The notes beneath the pieces are model-generated. The model saw only the letters and a program-made list of their open reading frames with translations, searched no databases and was not told where the DNA came from. A program made the position numbers and the translations under genes. This document shows positions 43,629 to 50,334 of a DNA stretch of 54,666 bases, in pieces. The stretch comes from an uncultured Collinsella sp. (GTDB lineage Bacteria; Actinomycetota; Coriobacteriia; Coriobacteriales; Coriobacteriaceae), in contig CAKUGY010000013.1 in assembly GCA_934654835.1 (NCBI GenBank), forward strand, positions 1 to 54,666, read 5' to 3'. Within the stretch, counting starts at the first letter, position 1. Each line of letters starts with the position of its first letter.

Positions 43629-45566
43629 ATGGAACAGAGGGTCCTCGGGGGAAGATACCTCCTCAAGGATAAGGTGGGAACGGGCGGCATGGCGACCGTC
43701 TTCCGCGCGCAAGATCAGGTCCTCGACCGCACGGTGGCCGTCAAGATCATGCTGCCGCAGTACGCCGGCGACGCCACCTTCGCCGCGCGCTTTAAGCAGG
43801 AGGCCCAGGCAGCTGCCGGCCTCTCCTCCCCCTATATCGTGGGCGTCTACGATTGGGGCAAGGACGGCGACACCTATTACATCGTCATGGAGTACCTGCG
43901 CGGCACCGACCTTAAGAGCGGTATCAAGAGCCACGGCGCCCTCGATCCCAAGAAGGTCGCGCAGATCGGCTCGCAGATCAGCTCCGCGCTTTCAGTCGCC
44001 CACAAGCACGAGATCATCCACCGCGACATTAAGCCGCAGAACATCATGGTGCTGCCCGACGGCAACATCAAGGTGATGGACTTTGGCATCGCGCGCGCCA
44101 AGAACAGCCACCTCACGCAGGACAACAACGTGCTAGGCACGGCCCACTACGTAAGCCCCGAGCAGACCCGCGGCCAGGACCTCGGTCCCACCTCGGATAT
44201 CTACTCGCTGGGTGTCGTCATGTACGAGTGCGCTACCGGCCGCGTACCCTTCGACGGCGACGACGCCATCTCGGTCGCGCTTAAGCAGGTCAACGAGCTT
44301 CCCGTGCCGCCCAGCCAGATCAACTCCGGCGTGGATGCCGATCTTGAGCGCATCATCCTCAAGTGCATGGAAAAGGATCCGGCAAACCGCTTCCAGACGG
44401 CCGACGAGCTTCGTCAGGTGCTCAACAGCTACCTGTCCGGCCGCGCCGTCAACGTCTCGGAGCCCACGCGCGTCATCGGCGCTGCCGGCGACCTGGGCGC
44501 CACCAAGACCCGCGAGCTTTCTGACTCCACGCGCGCCATGGTTCGCCCCGTCTCGGGCGTGAGCGGCCAGAACAACGCCCGTAGCGCCGTCTCGGGCTCC
44601 ACGGGCTCCTATGAGGTCGAAAGCCCCAAGTCCAACAAGAACAAGATCATCGCCGCCGCCGTCGCCGCAATCGCCGTGATTGGCGTTGTGGTGGCCTTCG
44701 CAACGGGCATGTTCAGCGGCGAGCAGGTCACGGTGCCCGACGTGCTGGGCAAGGACCAGGAGACCGCTATCGAGCTGATCAAGGAGGCCGGCCTTGAGGT
44801 CGGCACCGTCGACCAGAGTTACAACGACGACGTCGACGAGGGCAAGGTTGCCGAGCAGACCCCCAACGGCAACACCAAGAAGCCCAAGGGCACCAAGGTG
44901 AACCTGGTGATCTCCAAGGGCGCCAAGCCTTCCGAGAAGGTTGAGGTTCCGCAGCTTGTGGGTCTGACCAAGGACCAGGCCGAGGCCGCACTGGCAAGCG
45001 TGGGCCTGAAGGGCAACGCAACCGAGGAGGCCAACGAGGCCGACGAGGGCCAGGTCTTTGAGCAGGGCACCGACGCTGGCAAGGAAGTCGAGAAGGGCAC
45101 GACCATCTCGTACAAGGTCTCCAGCGGCCCTGACACTACCTCCGTCCCCGATCTGACCGACATGACCGAGGCCCAGGCGCGCAATGCCCTCGACATGGCC
45201 GGTTTTGGCGTTGACGTGAGCTACCAGGAGAACGACTCCGTCACCGAGGGCACCGTTATTAGCTGGAACCCCAGCGGCAAGCAGAAGCCCGGCGCCACGA
45301 TCACCGTTGTCATTGCCAAGAAGTCCGGCAAGGCCAGCGTTCCGGGCAACCTGTACGGCAAGAGTATCTCCGCCGCTGTCACCGCGCTCAACAACGCCGG
45401 CTTCTACAACATCGCCTTCTGCGACCAGAACGGTAACCCCGTGAGCGGCAACGAGAACGCCACCGTTACGGGCGTCTCCCCCACCGGCAAGCAGTCGACC
45501 GACAACACGATTACGCTGACTATCTCCATTTCCGGTTCGGGCGACGACTCCGATTCGGGCAACTAA
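43629..45566 (+). CDS. pknB: PknB-type Ser/Thr kinase with four PASTA repeats
   Basis: 645 residues. Cytoplasmic kinase domain about 10-270: VGTGGMATVFRA, VAVKIM, IIHRDIKPQNIMV, VMDFGIARA and GTAHYVSPEQ, all canonical. A juxtamembrane segment rich in Ser/Thr (about 275-335) is a likely autophosphorylation and FHA-binding region. One membrane helix spans about 338-361. Four PASTA domains follow (about 368-435, 438-505, 508-573, 575-640), each beginning VPDVLG-, VPQLVG-, VPDLTD- or VPGNLYG-like, and should sense muropeptides or lipid II. AGGAG lies seven to ten bases before the ATG. A 132-base gap after the SEDS-PBP gene may hold a separate promoter. It is the last gene of the cluster. Confidence 0.97.
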   Translation: MEQRVLGGRYLLKDKVGTGGMATVFRAQDQVLDRTVAVKIMLPQYAGDATFAARFKQEAQAAAGLSSPYIVGVYDWGKDGDTYYIVMEYLRGTDLKSGIKSHGALDPKKVAQIGSQISSALSVAHKHEIIHRDIKPQNIMVLPDGNIKVMDFGIARAKNSHLTQDNNVLGTAHYVSPEQTRGQDLGPTSDIYSLGVVMYECATGRVPFDGDDAISVALKQVNELPVPPSQINSGVDADLERIILKCMEKDPANRFQTADELRQVLNSYLSGRAVNVSEPTRVIGAAGDLGATKTRELSDSTRAMVRPVSGVSGQNNARSAVSGSTGSYEVESPKSNKNKIIAAAVAAIAVIGVVVAFATGMFSGEQVTVPDVLGKDQETAIELIKEAGLEVGTVDQSYNDDVDEGKVAEQTPNGNTKKPKGTKVNLVISKGAKPSEKVEVPQLVGLTKDQAEAALASVGLKGNATEEANEADEGQVFEQGTDAGKEVEKGTTISYKVSSGPDTTSVPDLTDMTEAQARNALDMAGFGVDVSYQENDSVTEGTVISWNPSGKQKPGATITVVIAKKSGKASVPGNLYGKSISAAVTALNNAGFYNIAFCDQNGNPVSGNENATVTGVSPTGKQSTDNTITLTISISGSGDDSDSGN

Positions 45567-45614
45567 CCCAAGGTTCGCGGCGACCGTACGCCGCAAACAT
45601 ATTCGCTCAGAAGC

Positions 45615-45652
45615 GCCCGCTTGCTCCCCCGGCAAGCGGGCTCTTTGTTTTT
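45615..45652 (+). terminator. terminator after pknB
   Basis: GCCCGCTTGC and GCAAGCGGGC form a perfect 10-bp stem around a seven-base loop, followed by TCTTTGTTTTT. It ends the envelope cluster. Confidence 0.92.
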
Positions 45653-45672
45653 GAGGTGGGATTTAACCAGAA

Positions 45673-45701
45673 GAGCCCGGCACCGTGGCGGTACCGGGCT
45701 C
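45673..45701 (-). other. stem-loop beyond the tRNA-Arg fragments
   Basis: GAGCCCGGCACCG and CGGTACCGGGCTC pair with one mismatch around TGG. On the minus strand it is followed by TTCTGG rather than a T run. It could be a weak terminator for minus-strand transcripts or an ancient element end. Confidence 0.5.
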
Positions 45702-45707
45702 GGTCAA

Positions 45708-45734
45708 TCTCTGGTGCCCCCGGGCGGATTCGAA
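45708..45734 (-). repeat. 27-nt direct copy of the tRNA-Arg 3' end
   Basis: The 27 bases here are identical to 45838-45864, which cover the CCA end, acceptor strand and part of the T-arm of the intact tRNA. Sequence beyond the match differs and cannot fold as a tRNA. Such duplicated 3' ends are typical of attachment sites left by tRNA-targeting integrative elements. Confidence 0.8.
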
Positions 45735-45761
45735 AACTCCCCCCGCGGGGAAATTGGTGAC

Positions 45762-45788
45762 GCGGGTGTCGACGGTCCGAATCCGCCG
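45762..45788 (+). repeat. inverted fragment of the tRNA-Arg anticodon/T-arm
   Basis: GCGGGTGTCGACGG then TCCGAATCCGCC matches the tRNA-Arg sequence in the opposite orientation with one substitution (TTC to TCC). It lies between the direct copy and the intact gene. Confidence 0.7.
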
Positions 45789-45808
45789 GCATGTCCCGCT
45801 AACCAGAA

Positions 45809-45832
45809 ACGGCGCCGCTCTCGCGACGCCGT
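45809..45832 (-). terminator. hairpin 3' of tRNA-Arg
   Basis: ACGGCGTCG and CGGCGCCGT pair with one mismatch around six bases, ten bases beyond the tRNA 3' end. Only TTC follows, so termination would be weak. Confidence 0.5.
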
Positions 45833-45841
45833 CAAATTCTC

Positions 45842-45917
45842 TGGTGCCCCCGGGCGGATTCGAACCGTCGACACCCGCTTTAGGAGAGCGGTGCTCTATC
45901 CCCTGAGCTACGGAGGC
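45842..45917 (-). tRNA. tRNA-Arg(CCT)
   Basis: Cloverleaf on the minus strand: GCCTCCG pairs with CGGGGGC in the acceptor stem, the D-arm is TAGCTCAGGGGATAGAGC, the anticodon loop CTCCTAA gives CCT, and the T-loop is TTCGAAT. The T-stem has one A-C mismatch. CCA is encoded. Confidence 0.95.
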
Positions 45918-45976
45918 ATGTTGTACTAGTGTAGCAGATTTGCGCCGCTGCCATGCAGCGCATAGCCACTCTTCGA

Positions 45977-46043
45977 AGTTGCGGTGGAATAGTTCCTGAT
46001 TGGGGGCTTATAGGCCGAATTCAGGAACTATTTCACCGCAACT
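45977..46043. repeat. palindrome with 23-nt arms after the DUF956 gene
   Basis: Arms 45977-45999 and 46021-46043 match with one substitution; each contains AATAGTTCCTGA or its complement. The 21-base centre is GGGGGCTTATAGGCC-like. It lies ten bases beyond the DUF956 stop. It has no T tract and looks like a dispersed palindromic repeat rather than a simple terminator. Confidence 0.8.
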
Positions 46044-46052
46044 GATGGAGGG

Positions 46053-46451
46053 TTAGTTGTCCTTGTGGAAGAGGCTCTTGATAGCGCTTGGGATACTCTT
46101 GGCACCCTTGGCGGTTACGTCGATAAAGTCGGGCGAGCGCACGAGCTTGTCCTCGTCCACGTACTTGCGCACCGCACGCAGCGTCTCTTTGTCGTCGCGC
46201 GTCGAAAATGTAAAGTGGCCGTTATCCTTGGTAAAGATGGCAAAACGCGTGATCTTCTTGGTGCCGCGCAAAACCTCGGCGGCAATATAGTCGACCTCGT
46301 CCCACGGGATTTGAATATAATCCTCGGGATTGCGCTCGTTATAGTACTCGAACGCCTTATTGCCCACCATCACGTTGCCGTGGCTGGTAAGTCCCATCAG
46401 GCAGGTTGCCGGCGTTGCCAGATCGACCGTACTGTTCTGAGATTGCGCCAT
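46053..46451 (-). CDS. DUF956 protein of the mannose PTS
   Basis: 132-residue cytoplasmic protein. MGLTSHGNVMVGNKAFEYYNERNPEDYIQIPWDEVDYIAAEVL and ARFAIFTKDNGHFTFSTRD-like segments match the DUF956 family, found next to mannose-family PTS genes and called ManO in some streptococci, where it has been linked to control of the man operon. No HTH is visible, so action through protein or membrane contact is likely. GAGG lies five to six bases before 46451. It follows the IID gene by 120 bases that hold a hairpin at 46480-46515, so it may be expressed at a lower level than the transporter. Confidence 0.88.
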   Translation of the reverse strand: MAQSQNSTVDLATPATCLMGLTSHGNVMVGNKAFEYYNERNPEDYIQIPWDEVDYIAAEVLRGTKKITRFAIFTKDNGHFTFSTRDDKETLRAVRKYVDEDKLVRSPDFIDVTAKGAKSIPSAIKSLFHKDN

Positions 46452-46479
46452 GCGCGCCTCGCCCTCCAAATAAAACAAT

Positions 46480-46515
46480 CGGACCGCATCCAGTGTACCC
46501 ACCGGGTGCGGTCCG
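46480..46515 (-). terminator. partial terminator between PTS IID and DUF956
   Basis: CGGACCGCA and TGCGGTCCG form a 9-bp stem with an 18-base centre that can pair further. ATTGTTTTATTT follows on the minus strand. Confidence 0.6.
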
Positions 46516-46571
46516 TTTCAATGGCTCAATAGCCCTTGTCTAGCAACTCTCGGTCTTAAGCCGAAGCGTGC

Positions 46572-47492
46572 TTACATGAAGCCGCAGACGCGACCGATGA
46601 TACCCACGGCGAAGAGAGCCAGGATGATGACGATCGGGCTGACCTTCTTCTTGAGGAGCTTGCAGACCAGCAGGGTCAGGCACACGGCGGCAAGGCCGGG
46701 GATGAGCTGATCGAGGTTAGCCTGAAGCGTGGTGACCTTCACCTGATCAAGAGCGGTGCCGCCGATGGAGTTGTACATCGTCAGCGCTTCCTTGACGCCC
46801 TCGGAACCGGAAGGCAGGTTAGCCCAGTCGATGTAGGCACCAGCGGACTGCGTGACCTTGGAGACGATCGGGGTGAAGGAGATGGACACCCAGCGCTCGA
46901 CCAGGGCACCGATGATGAACATACCAAGGATGGAAGCACCCTCGGTGACCTTGCCCATCAGACCGCCGGAGAGGTCCTTGGCGATGGAGGAGCCGACCTT
47001 GTAGCCAAACTCCTGCGTGTACCACAGGAAGGCGTAACGGATGATGTTCCACGCAAAGAAGAACAGCAGCGGGCCGAGAATGCTACCGGACAGGGCCAGG
47101 GAAGCACCCAGAGCACCCAGGATCGGGCGAAGGGTGAACCAGAAGGCGGGGTCGCCGACACCGGCGAGCGGGCCCATCATACCGACCTTGACGCCCTGGA
47201 TGGCAACGTCGTCGATCGGAGCACCGTTGGCGCGCTCCTCCTCGAGAGCGAGGGTGACGCCAATGACGGGGGCGGAAACATAGGGGTGGGTGTTGTAGAA
47301 CTCCAGGTGGCGCTTAAGCGCGGAAATCTGGTCGTCCTTGCTGGTGTAGAGCTTCTTGATCGCAGGGATCATTGAGTAGCACCAGCCGCCGTTCTGCATA
47401 CGCTCGTAGTTCCACGAGCCCTGAAGGAACTGATGACGGAAGCAAACCTTCTGACGATCGGACTTAGAAAGCTGAATCTTGTTCTCTGCCAT
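46572..47492 (-). CDS. mannose-family PTS enzyme IID
   Basis: 306-residue membrane component of the mannose/fructose/sorbose PTS. The N-terminal cytoplasmic part has KVCFRHQFLQGSWNYERMQNGGWCYSMIPAIKKLY and HLEFYNTHPYVSAPVIGVTLALEEE; then GVKVGMMGPLAGVGDPAFWFTLRPILGALGASLA, the most conserved IID stretch. The C-terminus has two or three helices. I chose 47492 (GGGAG eight bases upstream) rather than 47522. Its start lies 16 bases beyond the IIC stop. With IIC it forms the sugar channel. Confidence 0.96.
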   Translation of the reverse strand: MAENKIQLSKSDRQKVCFRHQFLQGSWNYERMQNGGWCYSMIPAIKKLYTSKDDQISALKRHLEFYNTHPYVSAPVIGVTLALEEERANGAPIDDVAIQGVKVGMMGPLAGVGDPAFWFTLRPILGALGASLALSGSILGPLLFFFAWNIIRYAFLWYTQEFGYKVGSSIAKDLSGGLMGKVTEGASILGMFIIGALVERWVSISFTPIVSKVTQSAGAYIDWANLPSGSEGVKEALTMYNSIGGTALDQVKVTTLQANLDQLIPGLAAVCLTLLVCKLLKKKVSPIVIILALFAVGIIGRVCGFM

Positions 47493-47508
47493 ATGTATCA
47501 CTCCCTTC

Positions 47509-48327
47509 CTACTCGTAATCATTCAGGATGTCACCGAGCGGGTCACCGGAGCCGCCGCCCATGCCGCCATTCTGCTTGGCGAAATCCTTAAGGCCAAGGT
47601 AGATGAGGGCAAGGGAGATGCCGATGAGACCGAGGGCGATCAGCGTGAGCTGGGGGATGGCAGCCAGGACGAAGCCGAGGATGAAGAACGGCCAGGTCTC
47701 CTTGGTGGCCATCATGTTGATGACCATGGCGTAGCCGACGGAAGCGACCATGCCGCCGCCGACAGCCATGCCGCCGGACAGCCAGTCGGGCATAGCGTTG
47801 AGCGCGTTGGTCACGGCCTCGGCCGGGATGATGCACAGAAGGACGGCCGGGATGGCGATACGGACACCCTGCATGAGGATGCCGGCATACTGCCAGCGCT
47901 CGATGCCGGCGAAGTCGCCCTTCTCGGCGCAGGCGTCCATGCCGTGAACCATAGCGGTAGCCAGGGTACGGCAGATCATGGTCAGGAACAGGCCGGCGAC
48001 GGACAGAGGCACGGCGACGGCGATAGCGGTGGTAACGGCCTTAGCCGAATCGGTGGCGCCACCGTTAAGGGCGAGCACCATGATAATGGCGGATGCGACC
48101 GAGGCCAGAGCGGCGTCAGGTGCGACGGCGGCGCCGACGTTAGCCCAACCAAGGGCCATCATCTGAAGCGAGCCGCCCAGGAGGATGCCCTCCTGAAGGT
48201 GACCGGTTACGAGACCGATAAGCGTGCACGCAACGAGCGGCTGATGGAACTGGAACTGGTCCAGAACGCCTTCCATACCGGCAAGCAGCGCGATAATCGC
48301 GATAAGAACAATAGTAAGCGCGGACAT
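47509..48327 (-). CDS. mannose-family PTS enzyme IIC
   Basis: 272-residue membrane component, about seven to nine helices. MEGVLDQFQFHQPLVACTLIGLVTGHLQEGILLGGSLQMMALGWANVGAAVAPDAALASV is the diagnostic IIC signature. The tail is Gly-rich (GGMGGGSGDP). AGGAGG precedes the ATG. It starts 18 bases after the IIAB stop. The sugar specificity (mannose, glucose, fructose, sorbose or amino sugars) cannot be fixed by eye. Confidence 0.96.
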   Translation of the reverse strand: MSALTIVLIAIIALLAGMEGVLDQFQFHQPLVACTLIGLVTGHLQEGILLGGSLQMMALGWANVGAAVAPDAALASVASAIIMVLALNGGATDSAKAVTTAIAVAVPLSVAGLFLTMICRTLATAMVHGMDACAEKGDFAGIERWQYAGILMQGVRIAIPAVLLCIIPAEAVTNALNAMPDWLSGGMAVGGGMVASVGYAMVINMMATKETWPFFILGFVLAAIPQLTLIALGLIGISLALIYLGLKDFAKQNGGMGGGSGDPLGDILNDYE

Positions 48328-48345
48328 GTATCGGACCCTCCTTTA

Positions 48346-49335
48346 CTATGCTTGAGCGGCCAGTTCGGCCTTAGCTTTCTTCAACATGGCGTCGAGATCC
48401 TCGGAGGAATCCGAAGGAACCTTGCGAACCTCGAACTTGACGCCCTTGGCCTTGAGGGCCTCGAGGGTCTTGACGTCGTCATCGCCCATAGCGACAGCGT
48501 TGGTGACGACGACCTTGCCCTTGGAGTGGGCCATGGAACCGATGTTGGCTTCCTTGATGTCGACGCCGGCCTCGATAGCCTTGAGAAGATCCTGCGGGTT
48601 CTCGAAGAGCAGCATGGCCTTGGTATCACCAAAGCGCGTGTCCTTGACGACCTCGGCCATCTTCTTGATGGGCACGACGTTGGCATGGACTCCCGGAGGG
48701 GCAGCCTGCTCGATCATAGTCTTGCGGAGCTCGTCGTGAGCAACGCCGTCGGAAACCACGATGATGCGGTTGGGGTTGATCTGCTTGGTCCACGTGGTGG
48801 CCACCTGACCATGAAGCAAACGGGTGTCGATACGGACGTGGGCAATCTTGATGTGCCCGTCGCCGATGACCGTTCCCGGAGGGATGGCGCCTGCAGGAGC
48901 AGCGGCGGCCGCAGCCGGCTTCTTCTCCTCGGGCTCCAGAGACTCGGGCTTGACGCGCACGCCAGCCTTAGCCTCAGTCACGAGATGTTTTGCGATCGCA
49001 TGTGCAGTGTTCTTTGCGTCAAAGCGCTGCGAATATGCCTCGATGAGCATAGGCAGGTTGACACCGGTGACGATAGCCCAGGAATCATGGCCCTCGATGA
49101 GCCCGCTGATCTGGTTGAACGGCGTGCCGCCCCACAGATCAACGAGGAAGAGCACCTGCTCCTGGTCCTCGAAGGAAGCGATTGCTTCCTCGACCTTGGC
49201 ACGGAAGTCGTCGGGGCCCATGCTCGGCTCGAGCGAGACCACGGCTACAGACGGCTGATCGCCAAAGACCATCGAGCCCGTCTGCTTGATTCCAGCAGCC
49301 AAGTCCCCGTGGCTAGCAAGAACAATACTTACCAT
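48346..49335 (-). CDS. mannose-family PTS enzyme IIAB
   Basis: 329-residue cytoplasmic phosphotransfer protein. The IIA domain (about 1-130) begins VSIVLASHGDLAAGIKQTGSMVFG with the phospho-His in SHGD. VLFLVDLWGGTPFNQ follows. An Ala/Pro-rich hinge (about 140-160) leads to IIB (about 165-325), where IKIAHVRIDTRLLHGQVATTW supplies the second phospho-His. HPr passes phosphate to IIA, then IIB, then the sugar. AAGGAGG lies seven bases before the ATG at 49335; a GTG three bases earlier is also possible. It is first in the operon IIAB-IIC-IID-DUF956. Confidence 0.96.
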   Translation of the reverse strand: MVSIVLASHGDLAAGIKQTGSMVFGDQPSVAVVSLEPSMGPDDFRAKVEEAIASFEDQEQVLFLVDLWGGTPFNQISGLIEGHDSWAIVTGVNLPMLIEAYSQRFDAKNTAHAIAKHLVTEAKAGVRVKPESLEPEEKKPAAAAAAPAGAIPPGTVIGDGHIKIAHVRIDTRLLHGQVATTWTKQINPNRIIVVSDGVAHDELRKTMIEQAAPPGVHANVVPIKKMAEVVKDTRFGDTKAMLLFENPQDLLKAIEAGVDIKEANIGSMAHSKGKVVVTNAVAMGDDDVKTLEALKAKGVKFEVRKVPSDSSEDLDAMLKKAKAELAAQA

Positions 49336-49711
49336 CACATAACCTCCTTTTTGTCTACGTAATTCCTACACGACACTGAAGAAGTATAGCTGTTTGGTTT
49401 GTGGAATTATAGCTAAATTCGCAAAAGGTTGGATTATTTGTTTAAACGTCAAGTTTTGTTACAAATTGATTACGTTGCTGCTTTTTGACTCATTACACGC
49501 CAAGGCGTCGCTCATCAAGCCATGCATTTTACAGATACAAGCAGGCTGTTCATTAATATCGATTTTAGGCAAGCGCGTATGCGCTTGTACTGCCGCTATT
49601 TTGTTTAAACAGACATAACTTGACTAATTGTATGACTTATGATCTAGCGCAAGTAGTCGTTGGGGACGTTCTTGATTGACTAGTCATTTAAGAACGTCCC
49701 CAACGACCAAG
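49336..49711. promoter_or_regulatory. AT-rich PTS control region
   Basis: No gene is present. TTTGTTTAAAC occurs twice (49437-49447 and 49600-49610) in the same orientation, and the inverted repeat CAAGCGC-GTAT-GCGCTTG lies at 49570-49587. TATACT and TATAAT boxes occur on the minus strand near 49385 and 49410 but lack good -35 partners. I saw no sigma-54 promoter (GGCAC/TTGC pair). These repeats are candidates for the operator of a regulator encoded elsewhere. Confidence 0.5.
49657..49706. repeat. REP-like palindrome between hypA and the PTS
   Basis: TCGTTGGGGACGTTCTT and its exact complement (49657-49673, 49690-49706) enclose 16 bases containing the palindrome TGACTAGTCA. It shares GGGGAC and the TCATTTAAG stretch with the element at 16036-16261. 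It lies six bases beyond the hypA stop and may also terminate it. Confidence 0.8.
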
Positions 49712-50140
49712 TTAGGCGATGTGGAGGGGGTTGGCGGCGTCGACGGCATCGGGGGCGTCAGAAGAGCCGTCGGGGGCAGCGTCTGCCGGGTCCTCGTCGG
49801 GAGTCTCGATCTGCTTGATCATGACCTCTTGGCCCTGAAGCAGATAGGTCTCGCCGCTGCCGCAATGGGGACAGGTCTTGCCGTGCTCGACCGTCGCGTA
49901 GTCGCGGCCGCATGCCTCGCAGTGCGTCACGGCCTCGACGGGTTCCACGATAAGCTCCGCGCCCTCCGTAATGGGCTTTTTATCTGCCGCCCAACGCCAA
50001 GCATCGAGCAGCAGATCGGAAACGACGCTCGAGACCTCGCCCAACAGCAACGTCACGCTCGAGACGCGACCCACGCCATTGGCGCGCGCCACATTCTCAA
50101 CATCGCGAATGATGTGATAGACGATTCCCAGCTCGTGCAC
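49712..50140 (-). CDS. hypA: HypA-like hydrogenase nickel-incorporation protein
   Basis: 142 residues. GTG start giving MHELGIVYHIIRDVENVA, where the His after Met is the nickel ligand. The zinc domain has CEACGRDY and CPHCGSGE. The C-terminal 35 residues form an acidic Ala/Asp/Pro-rich tail not usual in HypA. GGAAGGA lies upstream. A 9-bp hairpin (CCGCCGTTC-GTTA-GAACGGCGG, 50152-50173) sits directly against the ribosome-binding site. No hypB, other hyp or hydrogenase gene is visible nearby. It follows the large oxidoreductase gene by about 195 bases without an evident terminator. Confidence 0.9.
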   Translation of the reverse strand: MHELGIVYHIIRDVENVARANGVGRVSSVTLLLGEVSSVVSDLLLDAWRWAADKKPITEGAELIVEPVEAVTHCEACGRDYATVEHGKTCPHCGSGETYLLQGQEVMIKQIETPDEDPADAAPDGSSDAPDAVDAANPLHIA

Positions 50141-50334
50141 TTTATATCCTTCCGCCGTTCTAACGAACGGCGGCCGGCTTGACGCTGCGCGAACCCCAGA
50201 CGGGCGATCTGCCTTTCAATCGTCGGGCATGGGCAAAAGCCCTATGCCCTCCTCTTTCAAGGCACCTCGCCACGTCTGGGGCCCGCTCGCTGTCCAACCG
50301 CCTTCTGCGCCGTTCGCTTACTCGTTACGCTCTT

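Noticed and set aside
45708..45800. Second tRNA gene next to tRNA-Arg
   Set aside because: The 27-nt match covers only the 3' end. The T-stem cannot pair beyond it and no anticodon arm or 5' half is present.
45621..45929. Open frame of 102 codons on the plus strand with GGFEPSTPALG-like ending
   Set aside because: Antisense of tRNA-Arg and its fragments, continuing from the pknB terminator. No ribosome-binding site.
49336..49640. LevR/sigma-54 promoter for the PTS
   Set aside because: No GGCAC-N5-TTGC pair is seen on the minus strand and no LevR-like gene is in the window.
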